DNA of 64,000 nucleotides. It comes from Mycobacterium kyorinense. GTDB lineage: Bacteria > Actinomycetota > Actinomycetes > Mycobacteriales > Mycobacteriaceae. The notes beneath the pieces were generated by a model, which saw only the letters and a list, made by a program, of their open reading frames with translations, did no database searches and had not been told where the DNA came from. The translations under genes and the position numbers were made by a program. Shown here one piece after another: positions 18,000 through 29,118 of the stretch; position 1 is the stretch's first letter; each line of letters opens with the position of its first letter. The stretch spans positions 17,702 to 81,701 of the forward strand of contig NZ_LZKJ01000088.1 in the NCBI RefSeq assembly GCF_001672775.1, read 5' to 3'.

Positions 18000-18107
18000 T
18001 GGACAGCCGCGAAATGCTCGTAGTACTTGGTCGGCGCGTTGGTAGCTGATTAGCCTTCGAGCACCAACGCGCAACCCCTCGTGCAGCAGAGCTGGCGGGG
18101 GTTTTTT
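17999..18107 (+). promoter_or_regulatory. ilvB leader: branched-chain leader peptide plus attenuator
   Basis: A 16-codon ORF at 17999-18049 reads [16 protein letters not shown], with a Leu-Val-Val-Leu run and another Val. A perfect 10-bp inverted repeat follows, overlapping its last codons (18034-18043 / 18063-18072, GCGCGTTGGT / ACCAACGCGC). Directly after it comes a terminator-like element: AACCCC (18073-18078) pairs with GGGGTT (18098-18103), and the T-run is 18102-18107. Leader peptide, hairpin and terminator in this order upstream of acetolactate synthase are the hallmark of ribosome-mediated attenuation. The exact antiterminator pairing is not resolved. Confidence 0.75.
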
Positions 18108-18132
18108 GTTGCCAGCACCTGAAGAGGACACA

Positions 18133-19992
18133 GTGAGCGCACCCATAACGCGACCATCGGAGCGATCGGCGAGACCGCCGGTTGCCAACGGCGCGTCTGC
18201 AGCAGCCAAACCCGTCGCCCCCCAGCCGAGCCACGTTGCGCCGCACCAGCTTACCGGTGCGCAGTCGGTAATCAGGTCGCTGGAGGAACTCGACGTCGAG
18301 GTCATCTTCGGCATTCCGGGCGGCGCCGTGCTGCCGGTATACGACCCGCTGTTCGACTCGCAGAAGCTGCGCCACGTGCTGGTGCGTCACGAGCAGGGCG
18401 CCGGGCATGCCGCCAGCGGCTACGCGCACGCCACCGGCAAAGTCGGGGTCTGCATGGCCACGTCAGGGCCCGGTGCCACCAACCTGGTCACTCCGCTCGC
18501 GGACGCGCAGATGGACTCGGTGCCGGTGGTGGCGATCACCGGCCAGGTCGGCCGGTCGCTGATCGGCACCGACGCCTTTCAAGAGGCCGACATCTCCGGT
18601 GTGACGATGCCGATCACCAAGCACAACTTTTTAGTCCGCGACGGCGACGAGATCCCCCGGGTGATCGCCGAGGCCTTCCACATCGCGGCCACCGGGCGCC
18701 CCGGTGCAGTGCTTGTCGACATTCCCAAGGACATCCTGCAGGCCCAGTGCACGTTCAGCTGGCCACCGCGCATGGATCTGCCCGGCTACAAGCCCAACAC
18801 CAAGCCGCACAACCGGCAGATCCGCGAGGCCGCCAAGCTGACCGCGGCCGCCCGCAAGCCGGTGCTCTACGTCGGCGGCGGGGTGATCCGCGGCGACGCC
18901 ACCGAGCAATTGCGTGACCTGGCCGAGCTGACCGGCATCCCGGTGGTGACCACGCTGATGGCCCGCGGCGCCTTCCCCGACAGCCACCCGCAGCATCTGG
19001 GCATGCCGGGAATGCACGGCACCGTGGCCGCAGTCGCGGGCCTGCAGCGCAGTGACCTGCTGATCGCGTTGGGCACCCGCTTCGACGACCGGGTCACCGG
19101 CAAGCTCGACTCGTTCGCGCCGGAGGCCAAGATCATCCACGCCGACATCGATCCGGCCGAGATCGGCAAGAACCGGCACGCCGATGTGCCGATCGTGGGC
19201 GACGTCAAAGCCGTCATCACCGATCTGATCGCGGCGCTGCGCCACGACGGGACCGCCATCGAACTCGACGACTGGTGGGAATACCTGCGGGAGGTGCGGT
19301 CCACCTACCCGCTGTCCTACGGGCCGCAGAGCGACGGCAGCCTCAGCCCCGAATACGTGATCTCGACCCTCGGCGAGATGGCCGGCCCCGACGCCGTGTA
19401 TGTCGCCGGCGTCGGGCAGCACCAGATGTGGGCTGCGCAGTTCATCTCCTATGAGAATCCGCGCACCTGGATCAACTCCGGCGGTCTGGGCACCATGGGC
19501 TTCGCCATCCCGGCGGCGATGGGCGCCAAAATCGCCCGCCCCGACGCCGAAGTGTGGGCGGTCGACGGCGACGGCTGCTTCCAGATGACCAACCAGGAAC
19601 TGGCCACCTGCGCCATCGAAGGCGCTCCGATCAAGGTGGCGCTGATCAACAACGGCAACCTGGGCATGGTGCGTCAATGGCAGTCGCTGTTTTACCAAGA
19701 GCGCTACTCGCAGACCGATCTGGCGACCCACTCGCACCGCATCCCCGACTTCGTCAAGCTGGCCGAGGCGCTCGGGTGCGTCGGATTGCGCTGCGAGCGT
19801 GAGGAAGACGTGGCAGATGTCATCGCCCAGGCCCGCGCGATCAACGACCGCCCGGTGGTGATCGACTTCATCGTCGGAGCCGATGCACAGGTGTGGCCGA
19901 TGGTGGCCGCGGGCACCAGCAACGACGAGATCCAGGCCGCCCGCGGAATCCGCCCGCTGTTCGACGACGAAGGCAACGAGGGGCATGCCTGA
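18133..19992 (+). CDS. ilvB: IlvB, acetolactate synthase large subunit
   Basis: Condenses two pyruvates to acetolactate, or pyruvate with 2-oxobutyrate, in the first committed step of Val/Leu/Ile synthesis; ThDP-dependent. GTG 18133 gives 619 aa, the length of M. tuberculosis IlvB1. A low-complexity N-terminal arm of about 38 residues precedes the core. Catalytic Glu87 is in RHEQGAGH, and the ThDP/Mg motif runs from GDGCFQM to NNGN. It starts 25 bp downstream of the attenuator T-run and overlaps ilvN by one base. Confidence 0.97.
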   Translation: MSAPITRPSERSARPPVANGASAAAKPVAPQPSHVAPHQLTGAQSVIRSLEELDVEVIFGIPGGAVLPVYDPLFDSQKLRHVLVRHEQGAGHAASGYAHATGKVGVCMATSGPGATNLVTPLADAQMDSVPVVAITGQVGRSLIGTDAFQEADISGVTMPITKHNFLVRDGDEIPRVIAEAFHIAATGRPGAVLVDIPKDILQAQCTFSWPPRMDLPGYKPNTKPHNRQIREAAKLTAAARKPVLYVGGGVIRGDATEQLRDLAELTGIPVVTTLMARGAFPDSHPQHLGMPGMHGTVAAVAGLQRSDLLIALGTRFDDRVTGKLDSFAPEAKIIHADIDPAEIGKNRHADVPIVGDVKAVITDLIAALRHDGTAIELDDWWEYLREVRSTYPLSYGPQSDGSLSPEYVISTLGEMAGPDAVYVAGVGQHQMWAAQFISYENPRTWINSGGLGTMGFAIPAAMGAKIARPDAEVWAVDGDGCFQMTNQELATCAIEGAPIKVALINNGNLGMVRQWQSLFYQERYSQTDLATHSHRIPDFVKLAEALGCVGLRCEREEDVADVIAQARAINDRPVVIDFIVGADAQVWPMVAAGTSNDEIQAARGIRPLFDDEGNEGHA

Positions 19993-20492
19993 TGAAGACA
20001 CATACCCTTTCGGTCCTCGTCGAAGACAAACCCGGTGTCCTTGCCCGCGTTGCGGCGCTGTTTTCCCGGCGCGGGTTCAACATCGAGTCGCTGGCTGTCG
20101 GCGCCACCGAGCAAAAAGACATGTCCCGGATGACGATCGTCGTCTCTGCCGAGGACGCGGTGCTGGAACAGATCACCAAGCAACTCAACAAACTGGTCAA
20201 CGTCATCAAGATCGTCGAACAGGAGGACGACAATGCGGTGGCCCGCGAGTTGGCGCTGATCAAAGTGCGCGCCGACGCCAATACTCGCGGCCAGATCATC
20301 GAAGCGGCGAACCTGTTCCGCACCAGGGTGATTGACGTCTCCCCGGAGTCGCTCATCATCGAGGCAACCGGTACCCCGGCGAAGTTCGAGGCGCTGCTGC
20401 GGGTGCTGGAACCCTACGGGGTGCGCGAAATCGTCCAATCCGGATTGGTGTCGCTGTCCCGCGGTCCGCGGGGCATCGGCACCGCGAAATAA
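19992..20492 (+). CDS. ilvN: IlvN, acetolactate synthase regulatory subunit
   Basis: A 166-aa small subunit that confers valine feedback inhibition and activates IlvB. The N-terminal ACT domain is clear (LVEDKPGVLARVAALFSRRG, then NIESLAVGATE), followed by the ALS_ss C-terminal domain (ANLFRTRVIDVSPESLIIEA). The ATG at 19992 shares its A with the ilvB TGA, so translation is coupled. Longer upstream frames are inside ilvB and rejected. Confidence 0.97.
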   Translation: MKTHTLSVLVEDKPGVLARVAALFSRRGFNIESLAVGATEQKDMSRMTIVVSAEDAVLEQITKQLNKLVNVIKIVEQEDDNAVARELALIKVRADANTRGQIIEAANLFRTRVIDVSPESLIIEATGTPAKFEALLRVLEPYGVREIVQSGLVSLSRGPRGIGTAK

Positions 20493-20505
20493 CTAATAAG
20501 GAGAC

Positions 20506-20567
20506 GTGGCGATCGCCAGCGTGGCAATGGCGCTGGGCACGCCCGCTTGCGGGGGACGGGTCGCCAC
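20506..20567. repeat. Short interspersed palindromic element upstream of ilvC
   Basis: A 62-nt block bounded by GTGGCGA (20506-20512) and TCGCCAC (20561-20567). Its left 14 nt (GTGGCGATCGCCAG) and right end (CGGGTCGCC) match elements at 57925-57970 and, inverted, at 23879-23924. It fills most of the ilvN-ilvC gap. It may be a mycobacterial interspersed repeat, an mRNA processing hairpin, or both. Confidence 0.5.
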
Positions 20568-20573
20568 AGATAG

Positions 20574-21599
<1,026 letters not shown>

Positions 21600-21609
21600 C
21601 CCCCCGCTT

Positions 21610-21675
21610 GCGCCGAGCGTGCGTGTCCCCGGCCGACACGCCGAGCGTGTCGCCGGGTTAGCGCACGCTCGGCGC
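21610..21675. terminator. Nested inverted repeat, probable bidirectional terminator
   Basis: Outer arms 21610-21623 and 21662-21675 are a perfect 14-bp inverted repeat (GCGCCGAGCGTGCG / CGCACGCTCGGCGC). Inside lies a second hairpin, CGACACG (21634-21640) / CGTGTCG (21646-21652), whose loop repeats CCGAG from the outer arm. It lies exactly between the convergent ilvC and wrbA genes. There is no T-run, as is common for mycobacterial terminators. Confidence 0.65.
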
Positions 21676-21677
21676 GG

Positions 21678-22277
21678 TCAACGCGCCAGCCGGTCGGCGA
21701 CTAACACCACCCGCCGGGCCAGGTGCTCAAGCGCCGCGTTAGTCGCGTCGTCGAATTCCTCGATGTTGTCGTGGGTGGAAACCAGGCTCACCCCATAGGG
21801 ATTGCCGTCGACGAACTTGGCCGGATCGGTGTACCCCGGCGGCACGAGTATCCCGCCGAAATGCATCAACGTGATGTACAGCGCCAGCAGCGTGGTCTCT
21901 TGGCCACCGTGGACGGTGTTCGACGATGTGAAGCCCGCATACACCTTGTCGGCGAGCTTGCCGTCGGCCCACAACCCGCCCAGCGAGTCGAGGAAGTTGC
22001 GCAACTGCGATGCGGGCGAGCCGAATCGGGTCGGTGAGCCGAAGATCACCGCGTCGGCCCAGACGATGTCGTCACCGGTGGCCACCGGTAAATGCTTGGT
22101 GGCTTTATAGTTCGCCGTCCAGGCAGGATTGCTGGCAAACGATTCCGGGTCGCGGGTTTCGGCGACGGGGCGGACCCGCACCTCAGCCCCCGCGGACTCG
22201 GCTGCGGCGGCAACGCGTTTCGCCATCGTCGTGCCGTGGCCAGTAGCGGAGTAGTAAATGACCGCGAGTTTCGTCAT
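21678..22277 (-). CDS. wrbA: WrbA-type NAD(P)H:quinone oxidoreductase
   Basis: A 199-aa flavodoxin-fold protein of the type IV NQO (WrbA) family. The N-terminal FMN-binding loop reads YYSATGHGTTMA (residues 8-19), the central SPTRFGSPASQLRNFLD binds flavin, and TSSNTVHGGQETTLL is the family's NADH-site motif. It reduces quinones by two electrons, limiting redox cycling. The start at ATG 22277 overlaps the upstream oxidoreductase stop by 4 bp, so the two are co-transcribed. I do not recall this gene at the equivalent M. tuberculosis position. Confidence 0.92.
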   Translation of the reverse strand: MTKLAVIYYSATGHGTTMAKRVAAAAESAGAEVRVRPVAETRDPESFASNPAWTANYKATKHLPVATGDDIVWADAVIFGSPTRFGSPASQLRNFLDSLGGLWADGKLADKVYAGFTSSNTVHGGQETTLLALYITLMHFGGILVPPGYTDPAKFVDGNPYGVSLVSTHDNIEEFDDATNAALEHLARRVVLVADRLAR

Positions 22278-23704
22278 GGCGTCATGGTAGGCAATGCGGT
22301 GATCCCGAACTCGCGCTTGAGCACAGTACGCGCCGCGTAGTAGCCGCACATGCCGTGCACGCCGCCGCCTGGGGGAGTGGCCGCCGAACACAGGTACGCC
22401 TTAGGGATCGGTGTTGTCCACGGGTTGAGCCGCGGCGTCGGTCCGACGATCGCGCGCCAGGCGGAGTTCCCGCCCATTCCGATGTCACCGCCGACGTAAT
22501 TCGCGTTGTGATCGGCTAACCGTGCCGCGGGCACGCTGCGAACGGCGACCACGACGTCGCGGAAGCCGGGCGCGAACCGCTCGAATATGGCTGTGACGGC
22601 ATCGGTTTGGTCAACTGGCGATCCCGACGGCACGTGCGCGTAAGTCCACAGCGGCCGGCGTCCATCGGTATCGATCCGGCCCGGATCGCACACGTACGGA
22701 GTAGCAGCCAGCACCATCGGCCACTCGGCGTGCCGTCCGGCGGCTACCTCCGATTCGGCACGCGCCATCTGCGCGCGGGTGCCGCCGAGGTGGAAGGTGG
22801 GTACGTGCGCCAGCCGCTCGTCGGACCATGGGATGTCATCACTGAGCACAAAATCGACCTTGGCAACCCCTGGGCCAAAGCGGTAGCCGCGCAACGCCTT
22901 CGCGTAGCCGGCCGGCAGCGCATCGCCGTAGATGCGCAAGAGCGCCGTCGGAGCGGTGTCGTACAACACGACACCGCCCGGGGGTTCGGTGATCTCCACA
23001 CCGGCGGTCAGTTCGCCGCCGTGCGCTCGCAGATCGGCGATCAGCGCATCGGCGATCGCCTGACTACCGCCCACCGGGATGGGCCAGCCACCCGAATGGG
23101 CGAGCGTCGACAGCATCAGCCCGGCAGCTGCCGCCACTAGAGACGGCATCCGCGAAATCGTGTGGGCGGCAACACCACTGAAGAGCGCGCGGGCGTCTTC
23201 GCCGGCCAGTGACCGCCACGCCGGGGTGGCTTGCGCGAGCATCCGTAGGCCCAAGCGCAGCGCCGGCAGCACATCCGTCGGCACCGAGCGTTTGTCGCCG
23301 AGCAGCAGTCCCACCACCGCTTCGGAGTCAGCCACCAGCGGGCCCAGCAGGCGCCGCCATGACGCGCCGTGCTCGAGGCCGTCGCAGGTCCGTTCGAGAT
23401 CGTGGTAAGCGATCGCCGCCGGTCGGTCGGGTAGCGGGTTGGCATATGCCAGCTCCGGTACCGCCAACTGCACACCGCGCGCGGGCAGGTCGAATTGCGC
23501 CAGAAACGGCGACGCGAGCGCCAGCGGGTGCACTGCCGAGCAGATGTCGTGCGATACCCCGGGAAACTCTGGGTCGGCGGCGGTGCGGGCGCCGCCGCCG
23601 AACGTCGGCTGCGCCTCGATGACCTGCACGCTCAAGCCGGCGCGTGCGCAGATGACAGCGGCGGTCAGCCCGTTGGGTCCGCTTCCGACGACGGTGACGT
23701 CCAT
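22274..23704 (-). CDS. FAD-dependent phytoene desaturase-like oxidoreductase
   Basis: A 476-aa FAD-dependent oxidoreductase similar to M. tuberculosis Rv2997. The N-terminal dinucleotide-binding motif is VVGSGPNGLTAAVICARAG (residues 5-23), followed by VIEAQPTFGGGART. The C-terminus has GGDIGMGGNSAWRAIVGP and PPGGGVHGMCGYYAAR, typical of the NAD(P)/FAD amine oxidase/phytoene dehydrogenase group. The substrate is unknown, and no carotenoid genes lie nearby. It is upstream of and overlaps wrbA. Confidence 0.85.
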   Translation of the reverse strand: MDVTVVGSGPNGLTAAVICARAGLSVQVIEAQPTFGGGARTAADPEFPGVSHDICSAVHPLALASPFLAQFDLPARGVQLAVPELAYANPLPDRPAAIAYHDLERTCDGLEHGASWRRLLGPLVADSEAVVGLLLGDKRSVPTDVLPALRLGLRMLAQATPAWRSLAGEDARALFSGVAAHTISRMPSLVAAAAGLMLSTLAHSGGWPIPVGGSQAIADALIADLRAHGGELTAGVEITEPPGGVVLYDTAPTALLRIYGDALPAGYAKALRGYRFGPGVAKVDFVLSDDIPWSDERLAHVPTFHLGGTRAQMARAESEVAAGRHAEWPMVLAATPYVCDPGRIDTDGRRPLWTYAHVPSGSPVDQTDAVTAIFERFAPGFRDVVVAVRSVPAARLADHNANYVGGDIGMGGNSAWRAIVGPTPRLNPWTTPIPKAYLCSAATPPGGGVHGMCGYYAARTVLKREFGITALPTMTP

Positions 23705-23756
23705 CCCGTGATGGTAGGGACCGGCGGGTTACGCGGCGACAGGCCGCCCATCGCCA

Positions 23757-23815
23757 TTGACTCTGCGGCTACCAGACAAAAGTGCGAGTAGCTCGCCTGG
23801 TCAGCGCAGAGTCAA
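23757..23815. repeat. Stem-loop with 11-bp perfect arms upstream of serA
   Basis: Arms TTGACTCTGCG (23757-23767) and CGCAGAGTCAA (23805-23815) are perfect complements. An inner stem ACCAG (23771-23775) / CTGGT (23797-23801) lies inside. The loop contains AAAAGTGCGAGT, nearly identical to the loop of the stem-loop at 1513-1569 although the arms are unrelated. It sits between the divergently transcribed oxidoreductase and serA genes. Confidence 0.6.
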
Positions 23816-23878
23816 CGCATTGGTGTTGCCGGCGCGGCCCGCATCGTCGCCGGGCCCGAGGTCGCCGTTGGAGCTGAT

Positions 23879-23924
23879 GGCGGCGACCCGTTGCGCCCGG
23901 CTCCGCCGCGCTGACGGTCGCCGC
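23879..23924 (-). repeat. Inverted copy of the 46-nt interspersed element
   Basis: Read on the minus strand, this block aligns over its whole 46 nt with 57925-57970 (core CAGCGCGGCG and GCCGGGCGCA, ending GGGTCGCCGCC), with only a handful of mismatches. It ends 12 bp before the serA start. The two copies share GC-rich palindromic ends and no coding potential. Confidence 0.55.
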
Positions 23925-23936
23925 TACGCTGGCCGG

Positions 23937-25523
23937 GTGAGCCTGCCCGTTGTTTTGATCGCTGACAAACTTTCTGAATCCACCGTCGCCGCCCTCGGTG
24001 ACCAGGTTGAAGTGCGCTGGGTCGACGGCCCGGATCGCGAGAAACTGTTGGCTGCGGTACCGGACGCCGACGCGTTGCTGGTGCGCTCCGCCACCACCGT
24101 CGACGCCGAAGTGCTGGCCGCCGCCCCCAAGCTCAAGATCGTCGCCCGCGCCGGTGTCGGGTTGGACAACGTCGACGTCGAGGCCGCCACCGCCCGCGGC
24201 GTACTGGTGGTCAACGCGCCGACATCGAACATCCACAGCGCCGCAGAGCATGCGATCGCGCTGCTCCTGGCCGCAGCGCGGCAGATCACCGTGGCCGACG
24301 CGTCGCTGCACGCGCACGAGTGGAAGCGCTCGTCGTTCTCCGGCACGGAGATCTTTGGCCACACCGTCGGCGTGGTCGGCCTGGGGCGCATCGGGCAGCT
24401 GGTCGCGCAGCGGCTGGCGGCGTTCGGCGCCCACGTCGTCGCCTACGACCCGTACGTGTCGCCGGCGCGGGCCGCGCAGCTGGGTATCGAGCTGTTGGCC
24501 CTCGACGAGCTGCTGGGCCGCGCTGACTTCATCTCGGTGCATCTGCCCAAGACACCCGAGACGGCGGGCCTGATCGGCAAGGAGGCACTGGCCAAGACCA
24601 AGCCGGGTGTCATCATCGTCAACGCCGCGCGCGGCGGGCTGGTCGACGAGGCCGCGTTGGCCGAGGCGGTGTCCAGCGGGCATGTCCGCGCTGCGGGTAT
24701 CGACGTATTCGCCACCGAGCCGTGCACGGACAGCCCACTGTTCGACTTGCCGCAAGTCGTGGTGACTCCCCATCTGGGTGCTTCGACCGCCGAAGCCCAA
24801 GACCGGGCCGGCACCGACGTGGCGGCGAGCGTGAAGCTGGCACTGGCCGGCGAGTTCGTCCCCGACGCGGTCAACGTCGGCGCCGGGGTGGTCAACGAGG
24901 AAGTTGCGCCGTGGCTGGACCTGGTCCGCAAGCTCGGGGTACTGGCGGGCGCGCTGTCCGACGAGCTCCCCGCGACGTTGTCGGTACAGGTGCGCGGCGA
25001 GCTGGCCGCCGAAGATGTTGAGGTGCTGCGACTTTCGGCGCTGCGCGGTCTGTTCTCGGCGGTGATCGAGGACCCGGTGACATTCGTCAACGCGCCGGCG
25101 CTGGCCGCCGAGCGCGGGGTTGCCGCCGACATCAGCACCGCCACCGAAAGCCCCAACCATCGCAGTGTCGTCGACGTGCGCGCGGTGGCCTCCGATGGCT
25201 CGGTCGTCAATGTGGCCGGCACGTTGTCCGGGCCGCAGCAGGTCGAGAAGATCGTGCAGATCAACGAGCGCAACTTCGACCTGCGGGCCCAGGGCACCAA
25301 CCTGGTGATCAACTATGTCGACCAGCCCGGGGCGCTGGGCAAGATCGGCACGCTGCTCGGCGCGGCCGGCGTCAACATCCATGCCGCGCAACTGTCCGAG
25401 GACGCCGAAGGTCCGGGCGCGACGATCCTGTTGCGGCTGGACCGCGAGGTGCCCGAGGATGTCCGGTCGGCGATCGGCGCGGCCGTCGAGGCCAACAAAC
25501 TCGAGGTGGTGGACCTGTCGTGA
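23937..25523 (+). CDS. serA: SerA, D-3-phosphoglycerate dehydrogenase
   Basis: Oxidises 3-phosphoglycerate to 3-phosphohydroxypyruvate, the first step of serine synthesis. GTG 23937 gives 528 aa, the length of the mycobacterial type with an intervening (ASB) domain and a C-terminal ACT domain. Seen are the NAD-binding [17 protein letters not shown] (about residues 145-161), the catalytic Arg in [10 protein letters not shown], the His in TPHLGAST, and the ACT segment [20 protein letters not shown]. Serine feedback inhibition is expected from the family. The frame extends upstream without similarity. Confidence 0.96.
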   Translation: MSLPVVLIADKLSESTVAALGDQVEVRWVDGPDREKLLAAVPDADALLVRSATTVDAEVLAAAPKLKIVARAGVGLDNVDVEAATARGVLVVNAPTSNIHSAAEHAIALLLAAARQITVADASLHAHEWKRSSFSGTEIFGHTVGVVGLGRIGQLVAQRLAAFGAHVVAYDPYVSPARAAQLGIELLALDELLGRADFISVHLPKTPETAGLIGKEALAKTKPGVIIVNAARGGLVDEAALAEAVSSGHVRAAGIDVFATEPCTDSPLFDLPQVVVTPHLGASTAEAQDRAGTDVAASVKLALAGEFVPDAVNVGAGVVNEEVAPWLDLVRKLGVLAGALSDELPATLSVQVRGELAAEDVEVLRLSALRGLFSAVIEDPVTFVNAPALAAERGVAADISTATESPNHRSVVDVRAVASDGSVVNVAGTLSGPQQVEKIVQINERNFDLRAQGTNLVINYVDQPGALGKIGTLLGAAGVNIHAAQLSEDAEGPGATILLRLDREVPEDVRSAIGAAVEANKLEVVDLS

Positions 25524-25560
25524 CGCGCGACGGCGAAGCGATGAGGAGGAGCGGCGCCAA

Positions 25561-26574
25561 ATGAAGTTGGCGATTATCGGCGGTGACGGTATCGGCCCGG
25601 AGGTGGTGGCCGAAGCGGTCAAGGTCCTCGACGCGGTGCTGCCGGGTGTGGAGACGACGAACTACGACTTGGGCGCTCGGCGCTTTCACGCCAGCGGGGA
25701 AGTGCTGCCCGACGCGGTGCTCAGCGAGCTGCGTGCGCACGACGCGATCCTGCTCGGCGCAGTCGGTGATCCGTCGGTGCCCAGCGGCGTCCTCGAGCGT
25801 GGCCTGCTGTTGCGCCTGCGCTTCGAACTCGACCACTTCGTCAACCTGCGCCCGGCCCGCTTGTATCCGGGAGTCACCAGCCCCCTGGCCGGAGAGCCGA
25901 AAATCGACTTCGTGGTGGTGCGGGAGGGCACCGAGGGCCCCTACGCCGGCAACGGCGGCATCATCCGGCGCGGCACTGCGCAGGAGATCGCCACCGAGGT
26001 CAGCGTCAACACCGCCTACGGGGTGCGTCGGGTGGTGCGAGATGCGTTCGAACGCGCCCAGCGGCGGCGCAAACACCTGACCCTGCTGCACAAGACGAAT
26101 GTGATTACGTTCGCCGGTGACCTGTGGTGGCGCACGGTGCAGCAACTCAGGGCCGAGGAGTACCCCGACGTCGAGATCGCCTACTGCCACACCGACGCCG
26201 CCACCATCTACATGGTCACCGACCCCGGCCGGTTCGACGTGGTCGTCACCGACAACCTGTTCGGCGACATCGTCACGGACCTGGCCGCCGCGGTGTGCGG
26301 CGGTATCGGGTTGGCGGCTAGCGGCAACATCGACGCCACCAGGACCAATCCGTCGATGTTCGAGCCGGTGCACGGCAGCGCACCCGATATCGCAGGGCAG
26401 GGCGTCGCAGACCCGACCGCGGCGATTATGTCGGTGGCGCTGCTGTTGTCCCACGTCGGCGAAGACGCCGCTGCTGCGCGAGTGGACCGGGCAGTGGCGA
26501 CTCATCTGGAGACTCGTGGGACGCAGCGGTTTTCGACCCGTCAGGTTGGCGACCGGATCGCTGCTGAGCTTTAG
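25561..26574 (+). CDS. leuB: LeuB, 3-isopropylmalate dehydrogenase
   Basis: NAD-dependent oxidative decarboxylation of 3-isopropylmalate in leucine synthesis. ATG 25561, preceded by GAGGAG, gives 337 aa. Visible features are [19 protein letters not shown], the substrate loop [35 protein letters not shown], the catalytic Lys in LLHKTNV, and the Asp ligands in [18 protein letters not shown]. It lies 37 bp after serA, probably in the same transcript. Its last 149 bp overlap, antisense, the 3' end of the convergent MFS gene. Confidence 0.96.
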   Translation: MKLAIIGGDGIGPEVVAEAVKVLDAVLPGVETTNYDLGARRFHASGEVLPDAVLSELRAHDAILLGAVGDPSVPSGVLERGLLLRLRFELDHFVNLRPARLYPGVTSPLAGEPKIDFVVVREGTEGPYAGNGGIIRRGTAQEIATEVSVNTAYGVRRVVRDAFERAQRRRKHLTLLHKTNVITFAGDLWWRTVQQLRAEEYPDVEIAYCHTDAATIYMVTDPGRFDVVVTDNLFGDIVTDLAAAVCGGIGLAASGNIDATRTNPSMFEPVHGSAPDIAGQGVADPTAAIMSVALLLSHVGEDAAAARVDRAVATHLETRGTQRFSTRQVGDRIAAEL

Positions 26575-27763
26575 CTTCCCACTCGGGCGGCCGCACCGAG
26601 GCCGGCACCAGCGGCGTCGCGACCAACGGAAACAACCCGCACACCAAAAACGCCGCCGGATAGCCGCTGGCGACGATCAGCGCGCCGAACACCGGCGGGC
26701 CGCCGGCTGCCATCAGTCGCTGATAGGTGTTCTGCAGTCCCAGCGCACGTCCGCTCCAATACGGTCCGGCGTACTCGGTGATCGCGGTGGATTCCAGCCC
26801 GTTGTCGAGCACCGCGATCACCGACGCGGCCACCATCAGCGGCACGGCATATGCCGACTTCAGATGATCGGCGATGGCCAGCGACACCAGCGCCAGGCCG
26901 CCGGCGATCGCGATCATGCGCACCGGCCGCAACCGGGATCCGACGCGATCCGACCACCGCCCGACCAGGACGCGGCCCACCGCGCCGAGTAGCTGCGACA
27001 CCGTGACCAGCGTCCCGGCCGACGCGATCGACCAGCCGTGGTTGTTGATCAACCACACCAGCATGAAGGTCACGGTCACCGTCTGCGGCATCATCAGCAG
27101 CGCCGACGACGCGTGGATTCGGCGCAGCACCTGCGGCCCGCGGTACGGATTGGCCAGTTCTTCCTCGCTGGCCGCTGTGCGCGGCTTACGCGGCGGGTCG
27201 ATTACACCAATCGCGCTTGCCACCGCCGACACGGTGCACATCAGCGCCGGAAACGTCAGCCCGGCCATCGGCCCGTGCTCGGCCAGCTCGGGAATTACCA
27301 ACGCGCCCAACGCGATTCCCAACGGTTGCGCGGTCTGGCGGATCCCCATCGCCAGCCCCCGCTGATGCGGGGGAAACCAGCCGGAGACCAGCCGTCCGCC
27401 GGCCGCGTTGCAGCTGGCGGCCGCCATGCCCCCGACGAACAGGAACGCGCCGATCGCCATCATGGAATGCACCGTCGTCGCGGCGTAGGCGGCCGCCGCG
27501 GTCAGCACCGACCCGACCGTGAGCACGATCCGCTCGCCGATCCGGTCGAGCAGGTACCCCCAGGCGATCAGGGTCACCACCATGCCGAAGCTTGGCATCG
27601 ACGACAGCAGACCGGCCTGCGCCAGCGGCGTGCCGCGGTCGTTTTCCAATGCCGGAATCAGAAACGCGACGCCGTTGATGAAGATGAAGGCGCTTGCCGT
27701 GACGGCCAGCGAGATGGCCACCATCGACCAGCGCGCTCCGGTACCGATCGAGTCCGTCGCCAT
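26426..27763 (-). CDS. MFS transporter, copy 1 (leuB side)
   Basis: A 445-aa major facilitator protein with about 12 hydrophobic segments, similar to M. tuberculosis Rv2994. The loop 2-3 signature is [13 protein letters not shown], the later repeat [13 protein letters not shown]. It is about two-thirds identical by eye to the gene at 31201-32394. Its last ~50 residues (after ASVRPPEWE) are hydrophilic, absent from the paralogue, and encoded antisense to the 3' end of leuB. It follows ectD by 54 bp on the same strand. Substrate unknown; export or uptake of ectoines is only a guess. Confidence 0.85.
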   Translation of the reverse strand: MATDSIGTGARWSMVAISLAVTASAFIFINGVAFLIPALENDRGTPLAQAGLLSSMPSFGMVVTLIAWGYLLDRIGERIVLTVGSVLTAAAAYAATTVHSMMAIGAFLFVGGMAAASCNAAGGRLVSGWFPPHQRGLAMGIRQTAQPLGIALGALVIPELAEHGPMAGLTFPALMCTVSAVASAIGVIDPPRKPRTAASEEELANPYRGPQVLRRIHASSALLMMPQTVTVTFMLVWLINNHGWSIASAGTLVTVSQLLGAVGRVLVGRWSDRVGSRLRPVRMIAIAGGLALVSLAIADHLKSAYAVPLMVAASVIAVLDNGLESTAITEYAGPYWSGRALGLQNTYQRLMAAGGPPVFGALIVASGYPAAFLVCGLFPLVATPLVPASVRPPEWEAKAQQRSGRQPDGSKTAASHESPDESPLPGPLAQQRRLRRRGTTAAPPT

Positions 27764-27817
27764 TCAATCCATCGTTCCACACGCCTTCGCGGCGCGCGGT
27801 TGGCGAAACACCGGAGA

Positions 27818-28717
27818 TCAGAGCGGATGGAAGCTGCGACTGGCGATGAAACTGGGTCGAGGAGCGGCAGCGCCGAACGGTTCGACCAGCGTGTTCTCCA
27901 CGCTGTTGTAGACGATGAACACGTTCGATCGGGGATAGGGCGTGATGTTGCTGTTCGATCCGTGCATGCAGTTGCTGTCGAAGAACACCGCCGAACCCGC
28001 CGGACCGGTGAACTGGCGGATACCCCGCTCGGCGGCCAGCCAGGTGAGGCTGGCGTCGTCGGGGGTGCCAATCTCCTGGCGCCGCAGCGACGAGCGGTAG
28101 TGGTCGGGCGGTGTCTCGCCCGGGCAGGACACGAACCACTTGTGCGAGCCGGGCATGATCATCAGCGAGCCGTTGTAGTCGAGGTTCTCGGTCAGCGCCA
28201 CCGACACGCTGACCGCGCGCGGGGCGGGCATGCCGTCCTCGGCGTGCCAGGTCTCAAAGTCCGAATGCCAGAAGAACTCCTGGCCGTTGAAACCGGGCTT
28301 GAAGTTGATCCGGCTCTGGTGCACGTATACATCCGAGCCGAGCAGTTGGCGGGCCGGCCCGACCAGCCGCGGATCGGCGATCAGTGCGGCGAACGCCGGG
28401 CTCACCTTGTGGACTTCGAAGATCGACCTGATCTCGCGGCTGTCGGGCTCGAGCACCGAGCGCTCGTCGTCGGCCAAGATCGGATCGGTTCGCAGGGTGT
28501 CCAGCTCGGCCCGTAGGTCGGCGACGACGTCGGGGTCGAGCAGGTTGTCCACGCTGAGGAACCCGTCCGCGTCGAAACGGTCGAGCACCGGCCCCTCGAG
28601 TGGGCCGCTGACACGATCGGGAGCCCACACCACAGGGTCGTGCCGTGGTTCGATCCCGATCTTGACGTTGCTGCGGGTCGGGTAGCGGTCGTGGCGATCG
28701 ATCACTGTCGCGGTCAC
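27818..28717 (-). CDS. ectD: EctD, ectoine 5-hydroxylase
   Basis: Fe(II)/2-oxoglutarate dioxygenase converting ectoine to 5-hydroxyectoine. The 299-aa protein carries the EctD signature [17 protein letters not shown], which supplies iron ligands His151 and Asp153, and the third ligand His252 in CMHGSNSN. Length fits the family (about 300). ATGA overlap with ectC shows operon membership. Its presence means the host should make hydroxyectoine as well as ectoine. Confidence 0.96.
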   Translation of the reverse strand: MTATVIDRHDRYPTRSNVKIGIEPRHDPVVWAPDRVSGPLEGPVLDRFDADGFLSVDNLLDPDVVADLRAELDTLRTDPILADDERSVLEPDSREIRSIFEVHKVSPAFAALIADPRLVGPARQLLGSDVYVHQSRINFKPGFNGQEFFWHSDFETWHAEDGMPAPRAVSVSVALTENLDYNGSLMIMPGSHKWFVSCPGETPPDHYRSSLRRQEIGTPDDASLTWLAAERGIRQFTGPAGSAVFFDSNCMHGSNSNITPYPRSNVFIVYNSVENTLVEPFGAAAPRPSFIASRSFHPL

Positions 28718-29118
28718 GCAGTCGCCTCCCTCTCTTCCACGATCAGCGGATACGCCCCGTGCTCGTCATGCACCTCCCGGCCGGTGACCGGCGGGGTGAA
28801 CACACACACCATGCGCAGGTCGGAGTGGGCCCGCACCCGATGATGCTCGTGGCCGTCGAGGAGATACAGGGTCCCGTCGCGCAGCGGGTGCACGTCTCCG
28901 GTCTCGTCGTTGACCAATTCGCCTTCGCCGCCAACGCAATACACCGCTTCCACATGGTTCGCGTACCACATGCTGGTTTCGGTACCGGCGTACAGCACGG
29001 TCTCGTGCATCGAGAACGACTGCCCGTCACGGGCCAACAACAGCCGCTGGCTGTTCCAGGTTTTCGCCTGAACGTCGCGGTCGGTGCCCTTGATCTCGGA
29101 CAGGGTACGGACGATCAT
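28714..29118 (-). CDS. ectC: EctC, ectoine synthase
   Basis: Cyclises N-gamma-acetyl-2,4-diaminobutyrate to ectoine. ATG 29118 gives the standard cupin of 134 aa: [16 protein letters not shown] at the start, [18 protein letters not shown] and [14 protein letters not shown] carrying the iron-binding Glu/Tyr/His positions, and [19 protein letters not shown] near the end. It overlaps ectB and ectD by 4 bp each. Longer frames run back into ectB and are rejected. Confidence 0.97.
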   Translation of the reverse strand: MIVRTLSEIKGTDRDVQAKTWNSQRLLLARDGQSFSMHETVLYAGTETSMWYANHVEAVYCVGGEGELVNDETGDVHPLRDGTLYLLDGHEHHRVRAHSDLRMVCVFTPPVTGREVHDEHGAYPLIVEEREATA

